From Dactylis glomerata (Eukaryota > Streptophyta > Magnoliopsida > Poales > Poaceae), in assembly GCA_007115705.1 (NCBI GenBank), contig QXEO01001565.1, positions 1,882,960 through 1,946,959 of the forward strand: a stretch of DNA of 64,000 bases. Direction: 5' to 3'. Under the pieces are notes generated by a model. It ran no database searches. It was given only the letters and a program-made list of their open reading frames with translations, and was not told where the DNA came from. Shown in pieces: positions 1-11,866 of this stretch (its first letter is position 1; each line of letters opens with the position of its first letter). A program made the position numbers and the translations under genes.

Positions 1-3000
1 TGCCTTGATTTTTGTTCAGATCATGTTTAATCTTTGCATCAAGGTGTATTTAGACCACTGGTCTATGTTGGTTTTCATCAAAAGAGTTGTCTCAAAAAGG
101 TTTGAATGGTGTTGGAAAAGAGTAAAAGTTTCATGCAAAACAGTGGTACAAAAAGGAGCTTGTTTAGACTGCGGCTTAGACTTTTACATGCCATGCTTGA
201 TGTCATTTTGATAGTATGCTTAGTAGTTTTTGCTGTAGCATGACTTGTCTCAAATGACTGAGATTGCTTAATGAGCCTTTGAAAAAATCATGCATTGTTT
301 TTATTATATGGAAGCATTTATTTGGTTTTCTCCTTAATGCTTTATTTGGGTTGACTTGGCGCATGCTTACAATATGTTTGACTCTTGCAAAGTCGTCATA
401 AGCCTTTATGATCATTTAGTTTTTGACTTGTGATGCTATTTTATGCTTCTTTAAATGATGTTTTGTCGCTATGCATGATTATGGTCGTTATTGCTCTCTT
501 AGTTGGTCGCTCTCAGTCTTTTGCTAGCCCTCATTTTGTACTGAGTATGAGCTCTACTCGTGTATCCAACTCCCAAAAACCAAGTTATTCCAATTTGTCC
601 ACTATAAATTCCTATGCATGGTATTTGCAAGCCATTCCAAGTAAATTTTTATGTGCTACCTTTCAAAAAACCTTCAAAATACTTCTCATTTTGTGACACT
701 GTTTTCAGCTCATGGGGACGTAGTGGTCGGATTTGCTATCTTCCATATTGTTTTATTCCAAAAAGAAAGAAAAAAGAGGAAAAAGAAAAGAAAAAAGTCA
801 CTCCTCCATAGTATGTGAATGTTGGGTGGGCACCCGATGGAATCGGTTAGCCATGGTTTGAGAAAGGAAAAAGGTGGAGAGGAGTGCCAAGCTTTATAAA
901 AGAGCACCAAAGTGCCAATCTCTCTCTCAAAAACTTGCTCATTTTTGCATGGAAGATAGTAAGAACCCCATTGCTAGTCGTTGACAAAGACAACCACCTC
1001 TCAAAACCAATTTTTATCTCTCTGTTTTACAAATCAAAAGCTCTAGCACATGTTTAATCACTGCTTCCCTCTGCGAAGGGCCTTTCTTTTACTTTTATGT
1101 TGAGTCTCCACCTTGTACCTTTATGCACCGTCTAAGAGAGCATAGTTGCCATTCTGAGTTTAATGTGCATAGTCCCGAAGTTTATCATTGATTGATTCAT
1201 GATTATGGTTTCACTTGTTCTTAAATTATTTGTATCTAGTCGCCCTCTTAAACTTGAAGGTGTCCTATGCATTTATGTTTTGCTATTCTATGAAAGACAA
1301 GCTGAAAACCATTTGCTAAGTTTTTCCATATGATTTGAACACACGTTTGACTTCCAATGTTTCATTATTCATGATCTTTTGTTTGTGTTTCTTTTCATGT
1401 TATAACATGGTTGCTAAGTTTTTATTGTCAAGATTATGTCTCTTATGGCCATGTTTTAAGTTCTTTGATCCCAGCACTCAATGCTTTACATACATGATCA
1501 AGATTATGATGGTGCATGTCACCTTAAATATTATTCTTTTGTTATCACTTACCTACTCGAGGACGAGCAGGAGTTAAGCTTGGGGATGCTTGATACGTCT
1601 CAAACGTATCTATAATTTTTATGCTCCCTGCTTGTTTATACACCATTTGCTTTGTGTTTTGTTACACTTCGTGGCGTTTTTATGCATTTTCCGGAACTAA
1701 CCTATTAACAAGATGCCACAGTGCCAGTTCCCTGTTTTCTGCTATTTTTGTGTTTCAGAAAAGTTAGACAGGAAATATTCTCGGAATTGGACAAAACAAA
1801 AGCCGAACCTCCTATTTTTACAGAAGCTTCGCGAAGACCAAAGATGAGACGGAGGGGGGCCAGGGGCCAGGCTCACCATAGGGTGGCGCAGCCCAGCCCC
1901 TGGCCGCGCCACCATATGGTGAGGCCGGCTGGTCCACCTTCTGACGCTGCCCTTTTGCCTATAAAATCCCCTCGACGGAAAAAACCTAAAGGACGGATCG
2001 CTTTTCCTCGAAACATACTACAAGCCGCCGCCGTCATCGAAGCAAGATCGGGAGGATCCAGGAGCTCTTCCCGGCACCCTGCCGGAGAGGGGAATCCCTG
2101 CCGAAGGCCTTCTACACCACCATGATCACCTCCGGAGTGATGTGTGAGTAGTCTACCTTGGACTACAGGTCCATAGAGTAGCTAGATGGTTGTCTCCTCC
2201 ACCATGTGCTTCATGTTTACATCTTGTGAGCTGTCCTACATGATCAAGATTATCTTTATGTAATTCTACATGTTGTGTTTGTTGGGATCCGATGAGTATT
2301 GGTACTATGTCAAGTTGATGTGCTGGATATATATCTTTATGTTATCTCTATGTTGTTTATGATCTTGCATTCTCTCCGTTGCTAGTAGATATCTTGGCCG
2401 AGTAGATGCTAGTGACTCCAAGAGGGAGTATTTATGCTCGATAGTTGGGTTCGTGCCTCTAGTAATCTGGGGGAGTGACAGAAACCTCTAAGGTTGTAGA
2501 TGTGTTGTTGCCACTAGGGAGAAAACAACATTCTTGTGTCCAAGGACATTTGCTTTGTTTACTTTACGCACTTTGCTTAATGCAGTTATCCGTTGTTCGC
2601 AACTTAATATCCAATGTTTGCTTGGACAACATTCGGAGGGTGGATTATTAGTCATAGATGCAGTTGGATTATGGTCTATGTATTTTGTCGTAATGCCCAG
2701 AGTGAATCTCATAGTGATCCTCATGACATATGTACGTTATCTTTATTCTATCAATAGCCCAACTTTAATTTGTTTACCCAGCATGTTGTTATTTATCTTA
2801 TGGAGAGACACCACTAGTGAACTGTGGACCCCGGTCCAATTTCCTTTACATTGCTATACCGTTTTACTTTTACTTGCACTGTTTACTTTTACTTGCATAC
2901 TATTACCCTTTTACCACTCGATACGCTCAATCCTTTATTTACAGCAAACCGGTGAGATTGACAACCTCATCGTAAGTTGGGAGCAAAGTTCTTGGTTGTG

Positions 3001-3222
3001 TTGTGTGCAGGTTTCACGTTGCTGCTAGGTGAAGACGCACCAACAATATTTCTGGCGCCATTGTCCGGAGTGTCACGAAGCTAGCAAGCATCACCTTCTG
3101 AAGTTTGGCCTTCTCCTACTGGTTTGATAAACCTTGGTTTCACAACTGAGGGAAGACTCGCTGCTGTGCTCATCATACCTTCCTCTTGGGGTTCCCAACG
3201 GGCTGTTACTTACAAGCCATCA
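1..3222 (+). mobile_element. Athila-lineage Gypsy LTR retrotransposon, 3' part (internal end plus 3' LTR)
   Basis: The window opens inside the internal region of a Gypsy element; bases 1-1590 align along their length with 28.72-30.29 kb and 33.75-35.32 kb of the tandem element further right. The 3' LTR follows at 1591. No coding domain is recognisable in this piece; the short ORFs are chance frames in A/T-rich non-coding DNA. It interrupts the gag region of Retand-1, which resumes at 3223. The 5' half and the left target-site copy lie outside the window. The first five flanking bases on the right are GGCCT, so GGCCT should precede its 5' LTR. Assignment to the Athila lineage rests on the LTR start and on the primer site of the related copies. 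Confidence 0.8.
1591..3222 (+). repeat. 3' LTR of the left Athila-like element
   Basis: Starts TGATACGTCTCAAACGTATC like the three LTRs at 25273, 30296 and 35321, and is similar along its length, but is about 1632 bp against 1594 bp and clearly diverged, so it is a different subfamily. A TATA-like box (CTATAAAATC) lies at 1959-1968. Near its 3' end, about 3030-3120, it carries sequence absent from the other LTRs, including a TGGCGCCATTG stretch resembling the family's own primer site. The end is placed at the CA of GCCATCA, after which Retand gag sequence begins. This end is less certain than the start. Confidence 0.7.
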
Positions 3223-4599
3223 GGCCTCAGGGGTGCACAAGTAACGGGCTCTATTAACTATACCCTTCTCAATGAGCAAGGCAACATTATGCCAAAAACA
3301 CCAGAAGTAACACTTGTGGCGGCACAAACATATTTGTACACTATGCAACCAAACCCAGGAGACCCGAGAGAGCACATGCATCGAGCAGCACTACAAGGAT
3401 TAAGACTAGTAGGTAACAAGCTAACAGCCAAAGATGAAGAGGCATATCGCAACAAAGGTATGCACAAGCCTAGATCACCACGCCATCACAATAGTCCTCG
3501 GCACAAGAGTAGTAGTCGACGATCTAGGTCATCTTTGCCAAGGTACTACAAAAGCCCGAGGCACAGAGGAACCCGAAGATCCCATACTCCCACCAAGGCA
3601 TATGACTACGAAGACGACGAAAAAGAGATGGGAGCACCATGGTTTACTCGTAGAGTTCGCACCACGCATGTACCCAAAGGATTCAAATTACCCCATGATC
3701 AGCAGAAATATGATGGATCTCAGGAGCCACAGTCATGGCTCTGAGACTACTTACAGGCAGTCAAAATACTAGGAGGATCGAAAGAGACAGCAATGCAAAG
3801 TTTGCAGCTCCACCTCACCAGTCTAGCACGGTCATGGTTGAGCAAGTTGGAAAGGGAAACAATCAGAAGCTAGGACGAGCTTACAAAACAATTTACAAGT
3901 AACTTCAAGTCAACATACAAGCGGCCAACGTCAATAGAGGAAGTCAAAGCATGCATACAACAGCGAAATGAGACACTTAGATCATTTATCCAAAGGTGGA
4001 GCATCATAAAAAACTTCGCAGTCAAAGTTTTAGATGAGAGAGCAATTGATGCCTTTACACTCGGATTGTGACGAGGAGATCTAGTTGAAGAAATGGGGCG
4101 GGTCAAGCCAAGGACAGTATCAGAGTTGATGGATATAGAAAACAGATTTGCCGACGGTGAAGATGTGTGTAACAATAAAAGAACGCGGTCACCAGAGGAT
4201 GATAGGGGAAACAGGTACAATAGTCAAAGGAAAAGATCCCGCAACTATGACAACTACGGTTCTCATAGTCAAGTAGTCGTGGGATACAAGGACAACAACT
4301 ATCAAGGAGATGATCGCAGGAACTTCGGGTACCACAATTACGGAAGAGAGGATTTAGGCAGTAGCAAAAGGTTCCAGTCAAGGGGGCCCAGGGAGTATAA
4401 TCAATCACCAGACGACATGCTGAATGGACCATGTCATATACACTATGCGTTCGTCGACGGAAAAAGGGTGTCCAGGGATGCAATGAAGGATTGCAAAATA
4501 GTTCTAAAACTCCAGGAAGTAGCAGGGAACAAACAAGCCGAAGCAAGAAGGCAATGCTACGAGGGAAACACAAACAACACACCTTCGGCAAACCTGTAG
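3223..4599 (+). pseudogene. gag: Retand-1 Gag (capsid) pseudogene
   Basis: Three open stretches (3223-3744, 3745-4070, 4093-4599) read as a Retand Gag in one direction. The segment PEEP-type 'DGSQEPQSWL' is followed by a Retrotrans_gag core with 'SLQLHLTSLARSWLSKL' and 'FKSTYKRPTSIEEVKAC', then a basic Arg/Ser-rich tail. Gag packages the element RNA into cytoplasmic particles. The frame is broken by internal stops, for example TGA after SWL, a TAG where Trp is expected (about 3871), and TGA where Arg is expected (about 4069). Most are compatible with C-to-T or G-to-A transitions, as expected of methylated, silenced elements. The N-terminus is missing because the Athila-like element is inserted here. 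Confidence 0.75.
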
Positions 4600-4859
4600 C
4601 CAAACAACGAAACGACGCAAGGACAAAACCAGCCAAATCAAGGAAATGATAATGATGGAGGATATATCCCATCCAAAGGACACATCACCGCAATGATACA
4701 ACCTGTGCCAAAATCAAACAGAGGAAAAAAGCATATCTCGACCAGTCAATCTAGCAGTAGCATCGCCTCCAGTGACTAAAGAATATTTCCACTGGTCCGA
4801 GTAACCCATAGAATTCAACAGAGAAGACCACCCAATAGCAGTGCCTCGGCCCGAAAACG

Positions 4860-5472
4860 CGCCCCTGGTACTCAAAGCTCAGATAGGAGGATATGACATA
4901 GAAAGAGTATTCATGGATGCATGAAGTGGAATAAACTTGATATACGCAAAATACTTCGAGCAATGCATATATCACTGGAGTTCCTCAAGCCAACAGATTG
5001 CTCCTTCCATGGAATCGTACCAGGAAGCGCAAACTACCCATTGGGTAGAATAGCACTCGATGTTTGTTTCGGAAATCGTTAGAATTACAGAAAGGAGAAG
5101 CTCGACTTCGAGGTCATGGATTGGCCCTCTAAGTATCACACGATCCTTGGACGACCCGCGTTTTCACGCTTCATGGCAGTACCTCTCTATACCTACCTAG
5201 TACTCAAGATGCCAGGACCCAGAGGAATCATCACAGTAAAAGGAAGCTTCGAGCTCTCAGATCTATGCGACAAGGAATTCCACAAGATGGCGCAAACCTT
5301 CGGCATGACAGCCAAGTATGGACAACTCAACGTCAAAGCAGGAAGCGCCACCGCAACTACTACAAAGCGACCCGAGGAAAATCATGCAGAGCCAGAAACG
5401 AAGAAACTTCGAGTACAAGCATTACAGATGAAAGAAGCTACAGCACAGGAGTTAGGGACTGCTCCAACATAG
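4860..5472 (+). pseudogene. Retand-1 protease region, broken
   Basis: The translated region contains phrases diagnostic of Tat/Retand aspartic protease, 'LRAMHISLEFLKPTDCSFHG', 'PGSANYPLGRIALDV' and 'YHTILGRPAFSRFMAVP', the last being the usual LGRP-type end of the protease fold. The intact C-terminal part is open from 5116 to 5472. Upstream frames are interrupted, including at the position where the catalytic Asp motif should lie (about 4910-4930), so the enzyme is dead. No RT follows; the element goes directly into the antisense-gene region. Confidence 0.7.
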
Positions 5473-5831
5473 ACTTCCCTCGACCTCCTATGACAAGTAA
5501 TTAGAAAAGTAGCATAGGTAAAATAAGGCTATCAAGCCACGAGTCATAGTAGGGCAAGTCCCTCTAGATCCAGAACACAGGTCACCGGCCGGATCTCTTG
5601 GGATAACCCATGTATCTTTATTTCAGCATAATAAAAGACAAGTTCCTCATCCTTTGAGTTTAGAAGTCTGTGTGAAAATTCGAAGAATATAAACTACGAG
5701 TAGTAGACCACAAAAATGCGGAAAAACGCACGAGTAAACAAAGATAGCGTTTTGAGTACAACTCTCTAACAGCAGCATCAGAAAAGTTAAAAACTCTCAC
5801 GCTCACAGAGAATATACATTACAGTCATAGA

Positions 5832-8800
5832 TTACAACTCCGCTTGGTCTGATTCATCAACGCGGAGTGGGTTCAAGTAATGATACTCGCGAAAGAAACT
5901 AGCATCGGCTTCAAGTAGCCTAGCAATAATTCTTTGTGTAGGCTGAAGCGTGGCGTCCATATGAGCCCGCAGCGCCGCATTCCTTGAGCTCTGGGAAGAA
6001 GGCAAACTTAAAGACATGGTAACAAAATTAAGCCTTGGGTGCCACTTCCATATCCAGCCAAGGGCAAAATTGGCGCCAGCCACCAGGTTGAGCTTTATCA
6101 AGCAATGAATATGTCGGCTTGTCCTGAAAACCTTGAGTAGCTGCCCAAAATTCTCTAGTGGAGGATTCCGGGGAAGCATAATAGAGTACATGGTTGTCAA
6201 AGATTTTCGACAACCATCGACGGATTCTCCGATATGCTGAGCGCAATCTTGTAGAAGAACAATGGCACTACAACACCGCGGGTCAACCCAAAAAGTGTTG
6301 GTATGTGACGATGCCCTCTCAAGAGCCGCAATTCGCTTAGAAACCCGATGACTCTCGTCGACAGGATTCAATCAAGTACCCGAAGAATAAAAGAAATTAA
6401 AGCATATGAAACCACAAAAACGCAACAAAAAGCACAAGGGGGCCTCAAGAAACTCACATTACAACTGCTCACATGCTGATTCAATAATTTCAACAAGGAA
6501 AGAATCTCACTCTTCGAGATGAACGATCTTGGCCATCAGATCAGATACTCGACTCTCAAGCAAAGACACCCGCTTCATTAAGCCGAAAGATTTCCTAGCT
6601 TGATCCACGACAGTCTTCGCCTGGAGCTTCAACAATGATAATCGACCTTCAAGATCAGCAATTCTCGACAGGTGCTCAGCACAGTGGCAAGGAGAACAGG
6701 GATCCGATGGAACCCCAGAATCTGACATATTCGCGGGCGGCGAATTATGATCAAAATCTGGCGTCGCATCATCATAATTATGTTGGAAGGAAAAAGGACA
6801 AGGAAAAAACTCAAACACAAAACATGCTGGAAGTAGCAATTCATAACACAGAGTATTTACAAAGACAGAGTCTCCCGATCAAGTAGCGACAACAGACAAT
6901 AACTCGAATTACATCAAAAGAAATGCTAATTCTAGGAAGGCAGGCAAAAATCTACGCCACCTCGGTAGCAGGATCCACGGAAGCAGAAGGCGCAGAAGCA
7001 TCAGTAGCAGGTAAACTGGCAGAAGGCGTAGAAGACCCAGGTGCAGTAGTCAAAGAAGTTGGCGCAGGAAGGATAAGAGACACGAGCTTGGGCATGTAGT
7101 CCTTCACCTTGTTGAAGAACTCCGTCATCTCCGCCAAGGAACAAGCATATGAGGAGCCAATCTTCTCCTTGTCCACTTCCTCGCCATGCGATTGGGCGAG
7201 GGCAATCGCCCCTTCGACACCTTGTTTCACCGAGATGAGCTTCATCACGCGAACAGGGTCTTCGATGGTGTCGAAGGCTGTGACGAGCTTCCGAAGATTC
7301 TCGTATGGCATCTTATCCTTCTTCTTCGGGAATAACCCGACAAACATGCGAATCAAAACATGGCGAGTTTGCTGGAGGACATCCTGAGCAAGCTTCCAGA
7401 TTGATTCCAGCACGTCTACTGAATCCAGAAGAGGATCTTCAGAATTTCCTTGTCGAAGCCTCCACACTTCTCCAAGTTTCTCTACTGCATCGTAGAAGTA
7501 CAAATAAGACAAGTAAATACATATCAGCAAAGCAAAAGAAACTCAGCAAATATCTCAGGGCAAGACAAAATACTTACTGCCAACGGAGGTGGAAATGTCA
7601 TCAAGTCGCTTGCTCTCGCTTGATCTGCTTCTGACTAGCATCAGCCAAAGCCTTTTCAGCCTTTTTAGCCCTGGTTTCTGCTGACTTGGCATCCCTCTCC
7701 GCAGAAACCTTGGCAGCATTGGCCTCCTTCAGAGCTTTCGTGGAAGTCTTTAGTTCGGCTTCTAATGACGCTATTTGAGCAAGAGCCGTGTCTAGGGCGA
7801 TTGTAACAAAGGAGAAAATATTAGCAGCCATGAGAAGCATGCGTAAAAGTAAGTAAAACAAAATAAGCAGAAGTAAAGGGTATGACAAAAATACCTTTGG
7901 ATGCATCGGCAGCTTCTTGAATCTTGACACAATCAGTGCCAAGAGATAGAAACCTCTGCATCAAAGGCTGCAGAGCACAAGCTGTGTAAGAACTTCAGAA
8001 GTTCGAAAGCAACATGGTCAATTGCAGAAAGTAACACTTACATGGTCAGAGGAAGATGATGGCTGATGAACCTCAAGAGAAACAGCTGCAGCTGCTGCTG
8101 CCTTCTTTTGACGCTTCAGAGGCTGCGTACTAGCAATCTTCTTCTGGAGGCCAGGTGATGGTTTGACCACAACACTCTCTTCCTGAGAGCGCCCTTTAGA
8201 AGCAGTCGAAGTTTCAGGGGGGGAGGAATCACCATAGTATCCTCTTTCGGCTTGTCTTCATCACTAGAAGCAAAGATAGGAAACTTTGAGAAGCGGAGAG
8301 AATAAACTCACGAGTCAAGCAACTCAAACATCTGAAGGAAGGAGTCCTTGGCAACAGTTGGCTCCTGTGATACATCTGTTGGATTCGAGGTACCCGAGGA
8401 AGTCAAGTCTTCTGTATGCTTCCGCTTTGGCCCTTTATCCTCAGAGTCAGCAGGGGGAGGCGACATAGTGGACTCGCTATCCTCCAAATAACCTTCGGCT
8501 CCATCTCTGTCCTGGTTATCACCAGTCTTGGGGACCTCGAAGTTAGCAGGGGCAGGATCAGCATTGATAGGTCCTTCCTTGGGAAGATGAGGGAGAGAAA
8601 CTAAAAATTGGTGGTCATACAAAGGGAATTCAAAGAAAAAGAGTAATGAGCAAAATGCAGTACAAAGAAATAACAAGGGAAGTCAACAATTTCAGGTTAT
8701 AAGACTCATACCTTTGGTAAAGGGTGAGTGGAGTCGAAAAAAGCGGTCGTACAAGCCGGAATCTCCATCTGCGCAGTCAGAATAGTCGAAGATCTAACCC

Positions 8801-9684
8801 ACTCGACGAGATCCTTTTTCTCTGGGTCCGTGGCAGACACTTGACAAGGATCGGTCAAGCTAGAGTAAGTCCATAGCTTGGAAGCTCGAGATTGTAGGGG
8901 TTGAATACGTCTCTGAAGGAATAACGCCATAAGTTGCGTCCCTATCAGTCCGCCCCCGCTACACTTTTAAGTCTCTGAATACGAGCCAGCAAAGGCTTGA
9001 TATCTTCGACCTTCGCTTTCGAAGGAGGAGCATCCCATGTCGTCAGCTTCGTCAGGTTCTTGCTGGCATCAAAAGGAGCAAGCCCATACTGATCAGAGTC
9101 AGCATCCTTCTGGTCCTTGATGTAGAACCATTTCTGCCTCCAACCTTGTACTGACGTAGCCATCTTAAACTCTAGATAGTATGATTTGGATCGCACAGAG
9201 ACAACAGCTCCTCTCAGCTCAGGACTTTTATCTAAAGAAACGCTGGGGCGAAGGCGAAAAAGGAATTTCCAAAGAACCCAGTGTGGGTCGATTCCAAGGA
9301 AAGACTCATACAGAGTAACAAAGTAGGCAATGTGAAGAATCGAATTTGGCGTGAGCTGATGCAGCTGCATGCCATACACAAAGAGAAGCCCACAAAGAAA
9401 TTCGTGGGCAGGAAGAGTAAACCGCGATGGAGAAAGGCGAGGAACATCACCCGATATCCTTCTGGCGGTTTCGGAACACTCTCGTCGTCGGGGAAGATGA
9501 TCGGCACCGCTGCTGGCAGAAAGCCCTCCTTCTCGGCCTTCTTCAGATCCGCATCATCAAACGATGAGGGAACCCAGTTCAGAGCTAGTTTTTTGGTCCC
9601 TCTCTTGGTCATCTTCGCTCTGTGCGCAACCTTCTTGATGGGCATGCAATAGCGGAGCGCTTGGGGGCTGCGAGAGGAAGGCAA
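5832..9684 (-). pseudogene. Retand-1 antisense extra gene (Transposase_28-type, multi-exon, decayed)
   Basis: Minus-strand coding blocks at about 9684-9232, 9379-8945, 8930-8706, 8676-8308, 7942-7601, 7530-6952, 6839-6507 and 6371-5832 read in order as one multi-exon protein. The N-terminal part carries 'LHQLTPNSILHIAYFV' and 'SVQGWRQKWFYIKD', characteristic of the 'putative gypsy-type transposon' domain (Pfam Transposase_28). The middle is low-complexity Ser/Pro/Glu-rich and the C-terminal blocks are coiled-coil-like. A likely start ATG is at 9645. A frame change near 9410-9430, between the first two blocks, breaks the N-terminal domain. A TATA-like box sits upstream at 9753-9767. The role of these antisense proteins is unknown. 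Confidence 0.7.
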
Positions 9685-9752
9685 GCGCGAGGAAGAAGAA
9701 GCAGTGGCGGTGGCAAAGGAGCAATGAGCTGGTAAACAGTAAAAACAAAGGT

Positions 9753-9767
9753 ATCTCTATATATAAA
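9753..9767 (-). promoter_or_regulatory. TATA box of the Retand-1 antisense gene
   Basis: On the minus strand the sequence reads CTTTATATATAGAGA, about 110 bases upstream of the probable ATG at 9645. That spacing suits a TATA box with a short leader. It implies that the antisense gene has its own promoter, independent of the LTRs. Confidence 0.5.
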
Positions 9768-9769
9768 GC

Positions 9770-10870
9770 TTCTTCAAGAAGGAAGTGGGCCGTGACGTGG
9801 CATGCAAAGCGGAAGCGACAAAGCCCACTAACGGGCGGAAAATTCGGAAATTACCGCGCTACCCACGTGCAATGGTCAGCGTCTAGTCAAATCATTGCAG
9901 ACAGTGATCGTATCAATGACATCACTATACTAGTTAAAGTGGATGAAATACAAGTCAAAGACAGAGTTGAGTCTATGATCGCTTCCAAGGAACCCAACCA
10001 TAGCCTCGGGGGCTACTCCTATTGGGAGCGCTGGTCGTGCACCCGATGAAAAGAAAACAAAACAATTCTTTATGCAGGATATGATGATGAGAGAGAGACA
10101 AGGAGTAAATATTTTTGAGTCTATACCTGATTTTTTTTTGACTATAGCCTTGAGGGCTACTCCCATCGGGAGCGCTGATCGCGCACCCGACAAATATGAA
10201 ATCATCAAAATTATGAGGCATGCATTGGAGCACGGTTATCGACTACCTTGTCAAAAGATAAAACTTCTGATATAGTTACTCGTTAAGTCACTCCCCATCG
10301 GGAGGGATTTGCGACTAGCTGAGGAATAACAACCCGAATATTTTGGGTATTGAAACAGTCAAATGAAGGCTCACAACAAAATTATGATTCTTGAGTTGCG
10401 TCATCGCGATAAAACATGAATGCCATGATTGTACAAAGTCATGAAGGTAAGACCTCAAGATCCGTCCTGTGTGGCCTAGTATACGCACCTGGATGCGCTC
10501 TGCTAGTAAATTTCCGTATCCACGATGCGAAGAAAAATCCCGGTGTACGCACTGGGTACCCTGAGAATTACTGGAATCCTTTCTTTGTAAGTCCTAAATG
10601 CGGCAAAAGACTGGGTTATGCCAGGTACCAGATTCAAGTCCAGGGGCTCGAGTTTGAAGTAGGTAACAAGTATATGCTCGGGCAGTTAACTGGTCTCTTG
10701 ATCCGTTAGAGATGCCAGGCTCGTTAACCAAAATCCCCTTGAGAAATAAAAATTATGAATTATTTGATAAATGCATGAAAAGATAAGAAGTCGAAGATTG
10801 ATCAAGTCGAAGATATGAAGATTTGAGATTCAACCCAAATCTGTAATTCTGGTAGAATCTCGAGGGCTAC
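9770..10870. other. Retand-1 3' spacer with repeated PPT-like motifs
   Basis: No gene is supported here. The motif CTCGGGGGCTACTCC...GGGAGCGCTGGTCG...CACCCGA occurs at about 10004-10048 and again, slightly changed, at about 10148-10193. A shorter relative (CCCCATCGGGAGGG) lies near 10294-10307. The true polypurine tract, CTCGAGGGCTAC, ends immediately before the LTR at 10870. The first two therefore look like duplicated PPT regions. Confidence 0.6.
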
Positions 10871-11213
10871 TGACAAGGTTATAGCTAGTAAGGCCCATTA
10901 TCTTAGTACCCCCGGGGCCCGTTAGGGAGTCCTAAGCATAAGTGTAATCGAAATACGAGATGATATCGTATACGGACATTGTAATTTGTATTGAACCCGA
11001 CTGGATCCTCGAGACCTGGCCACCTATATAAAGGGGCCAGGAGAGGCCGGCCAGAGACAGATTGAGATTGAGCCAATTGAGTACCACGCTTATTCTCGAT
11101 ACATACCAAACCTCGTCTTGTTTGACTGATCTTTACCTTTGAGTTCATCTGACGTCCTCTTCCCTCGATCCTAAGTCCTCCATCTAGGACATTTGCCGAG
11201 TTAACCCTCGTCA
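10871..11213 (+). repeat. 3' LTR of Retand-1
   Basis: 343 bp beginning TGACAAGG and ending CCTCGTCA (TG...CA ends). It is preceded by a polypurine-like CTCGAGGGCTAC and followed by ACTAG. A TATA box CTATATAAAG lies at 11024-11033, so the LTR could start transcription into the flanking Harbinger and gene region on the plus strand. Confidence 0.75.
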
Positions 11214-11531
11214 ACTAGGGAACACTTTGAAGTCAATCTTTGCCGACAAGGAAGAAGCAAGTGCCAAGAGGGATGAACAAAGGCGTCAAGACAAGGAGGA
11301 ATATATACAAAGCTTCGCCGACATACAAAGGAAGACCCTTGAAGTCCAACAAAGAAAGCTCGATCTTGCGGAGGTGAAAGAAAGGAGCTAGAGCTCAAAG
11401 CAAAGGAGCGCGAGGCCATCTTGCTTGCTGAGAAGAGCAAGATCATGATGACTGACTTGAGTGCCTTGGACCCGGCAAGAAGGGCATGGTTTGAGAGCAA
11501 GCAAGCCATAATTCGCACACGTGATGTATGA
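11214..11531 (+). pseudogene. Harbinger/PIF ORF1 C-terminal remnant (NAM-associated domain type)
   Basis: The frame reads a highly charged helix rich in Lys/Glu/Arg ('KEEASAKRDEQRRQDKEEY', then 'LDLAEVKERS'), ending 'MMTDLSALDPARRAWFESKQ' and a stop at 11529-11531. This is the typical C-terminus of the Myb/SANT-like DNA-binding ORF1 of plant PIF/Harbinger transposons (NAM-associated domain). An apparent frameshift and TAG near 11388-11392 breaks it. The N-terminal part is removed to the left by the Retand-1 insertion. It may or may not belong to the same element as the transposase at 40.3 kb. Confidence 0.65.
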
Positions 11532-11866
11532 ATTTGTATTTGTTGTTGTTACTTTTGATGGCCATGAACTGAACCATATATGTCGGCCAGCACGAACCTG
11601 ATTACTGTTCTATGTTAATTTTGGTCCTTGTCCTGTTATTTTTTCGTCCAAAATATCAACCAATTGGCGACAATTATGGACCGATTTTTGCCCGTCGCAA
11701 AATGGGTCGCCCTGCTGGGCGCACCCTGACTCAAACGCATAGGCGCTGTCCACGTGAAATTTTGTGTCCGCGGCCCAATCCAAACGAACCGATTCACCGT
11801 TTCAGACACCCAAATAGGTCGGCCGCTGAAGATGCACCTAACCCTAGAGCGGATCCAGCCGCCACA
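11532..11866. other. Harbinger 3' flank / 5' region of the unknown gene
   Basis: The first ~100 bases are A/T-rich and resemble the tail of the Harbinger remnant. From about 11650 the sequence becomes GC-rich with GGGTCGCCCTGCTGGGCGCACC-like text, reminiscent of grass Harbinger termini, but no matching inverted repeat was identified. The leader and promoter of the downstream gene must lie in this stretch; no convincing TATA box is seen. Confidence 0.35.

Larger units (their letters stand above)
3223..11213 (+). mobile_element. Retand-1: decayed Tat/Retand Gypsy element (5' end outside window)
   Basis: Contains, in order, gag remnants (3223-4600), protease region (about 4860-5472), an antisense extra gene (5832-9684, minus strand), a spacer with repeated PPT-like motifs, and a 343 bp 3' LTR (10871-11213). 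Reverse transcriptase, RNase H and integrase are absent, so this copy is a deletion derivative. The bases after the LTR are ACTAG, the expected right copy of a 5 bp target duplication inside a Harbinger ORF1. Gag + protease + antisense Transposase_28-type ORF is the layout known for the Tat/Retand lineage. It contains the left Athila-like insertion. Confidence 0.75.

Noticed and set aside
1721..2125. 134-codon plus-strand ORF
   Set aside because: Lies wholly inside the LTR; its GC-rich frame is also open in the other LTR copies (25444, 30467) by composition only.
3124..3744. A single 206-codon protein starting at 3124
   Set aside because: Its first ~33 codons are LTR sequence; only the part after 3222 is Retand Gag.
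11650..11866. CpG-island-like promoter of the unknown gene
   Set aside because: GC-rich but resembles Harbinger terminal sequence; no TATA or other box could be defended.
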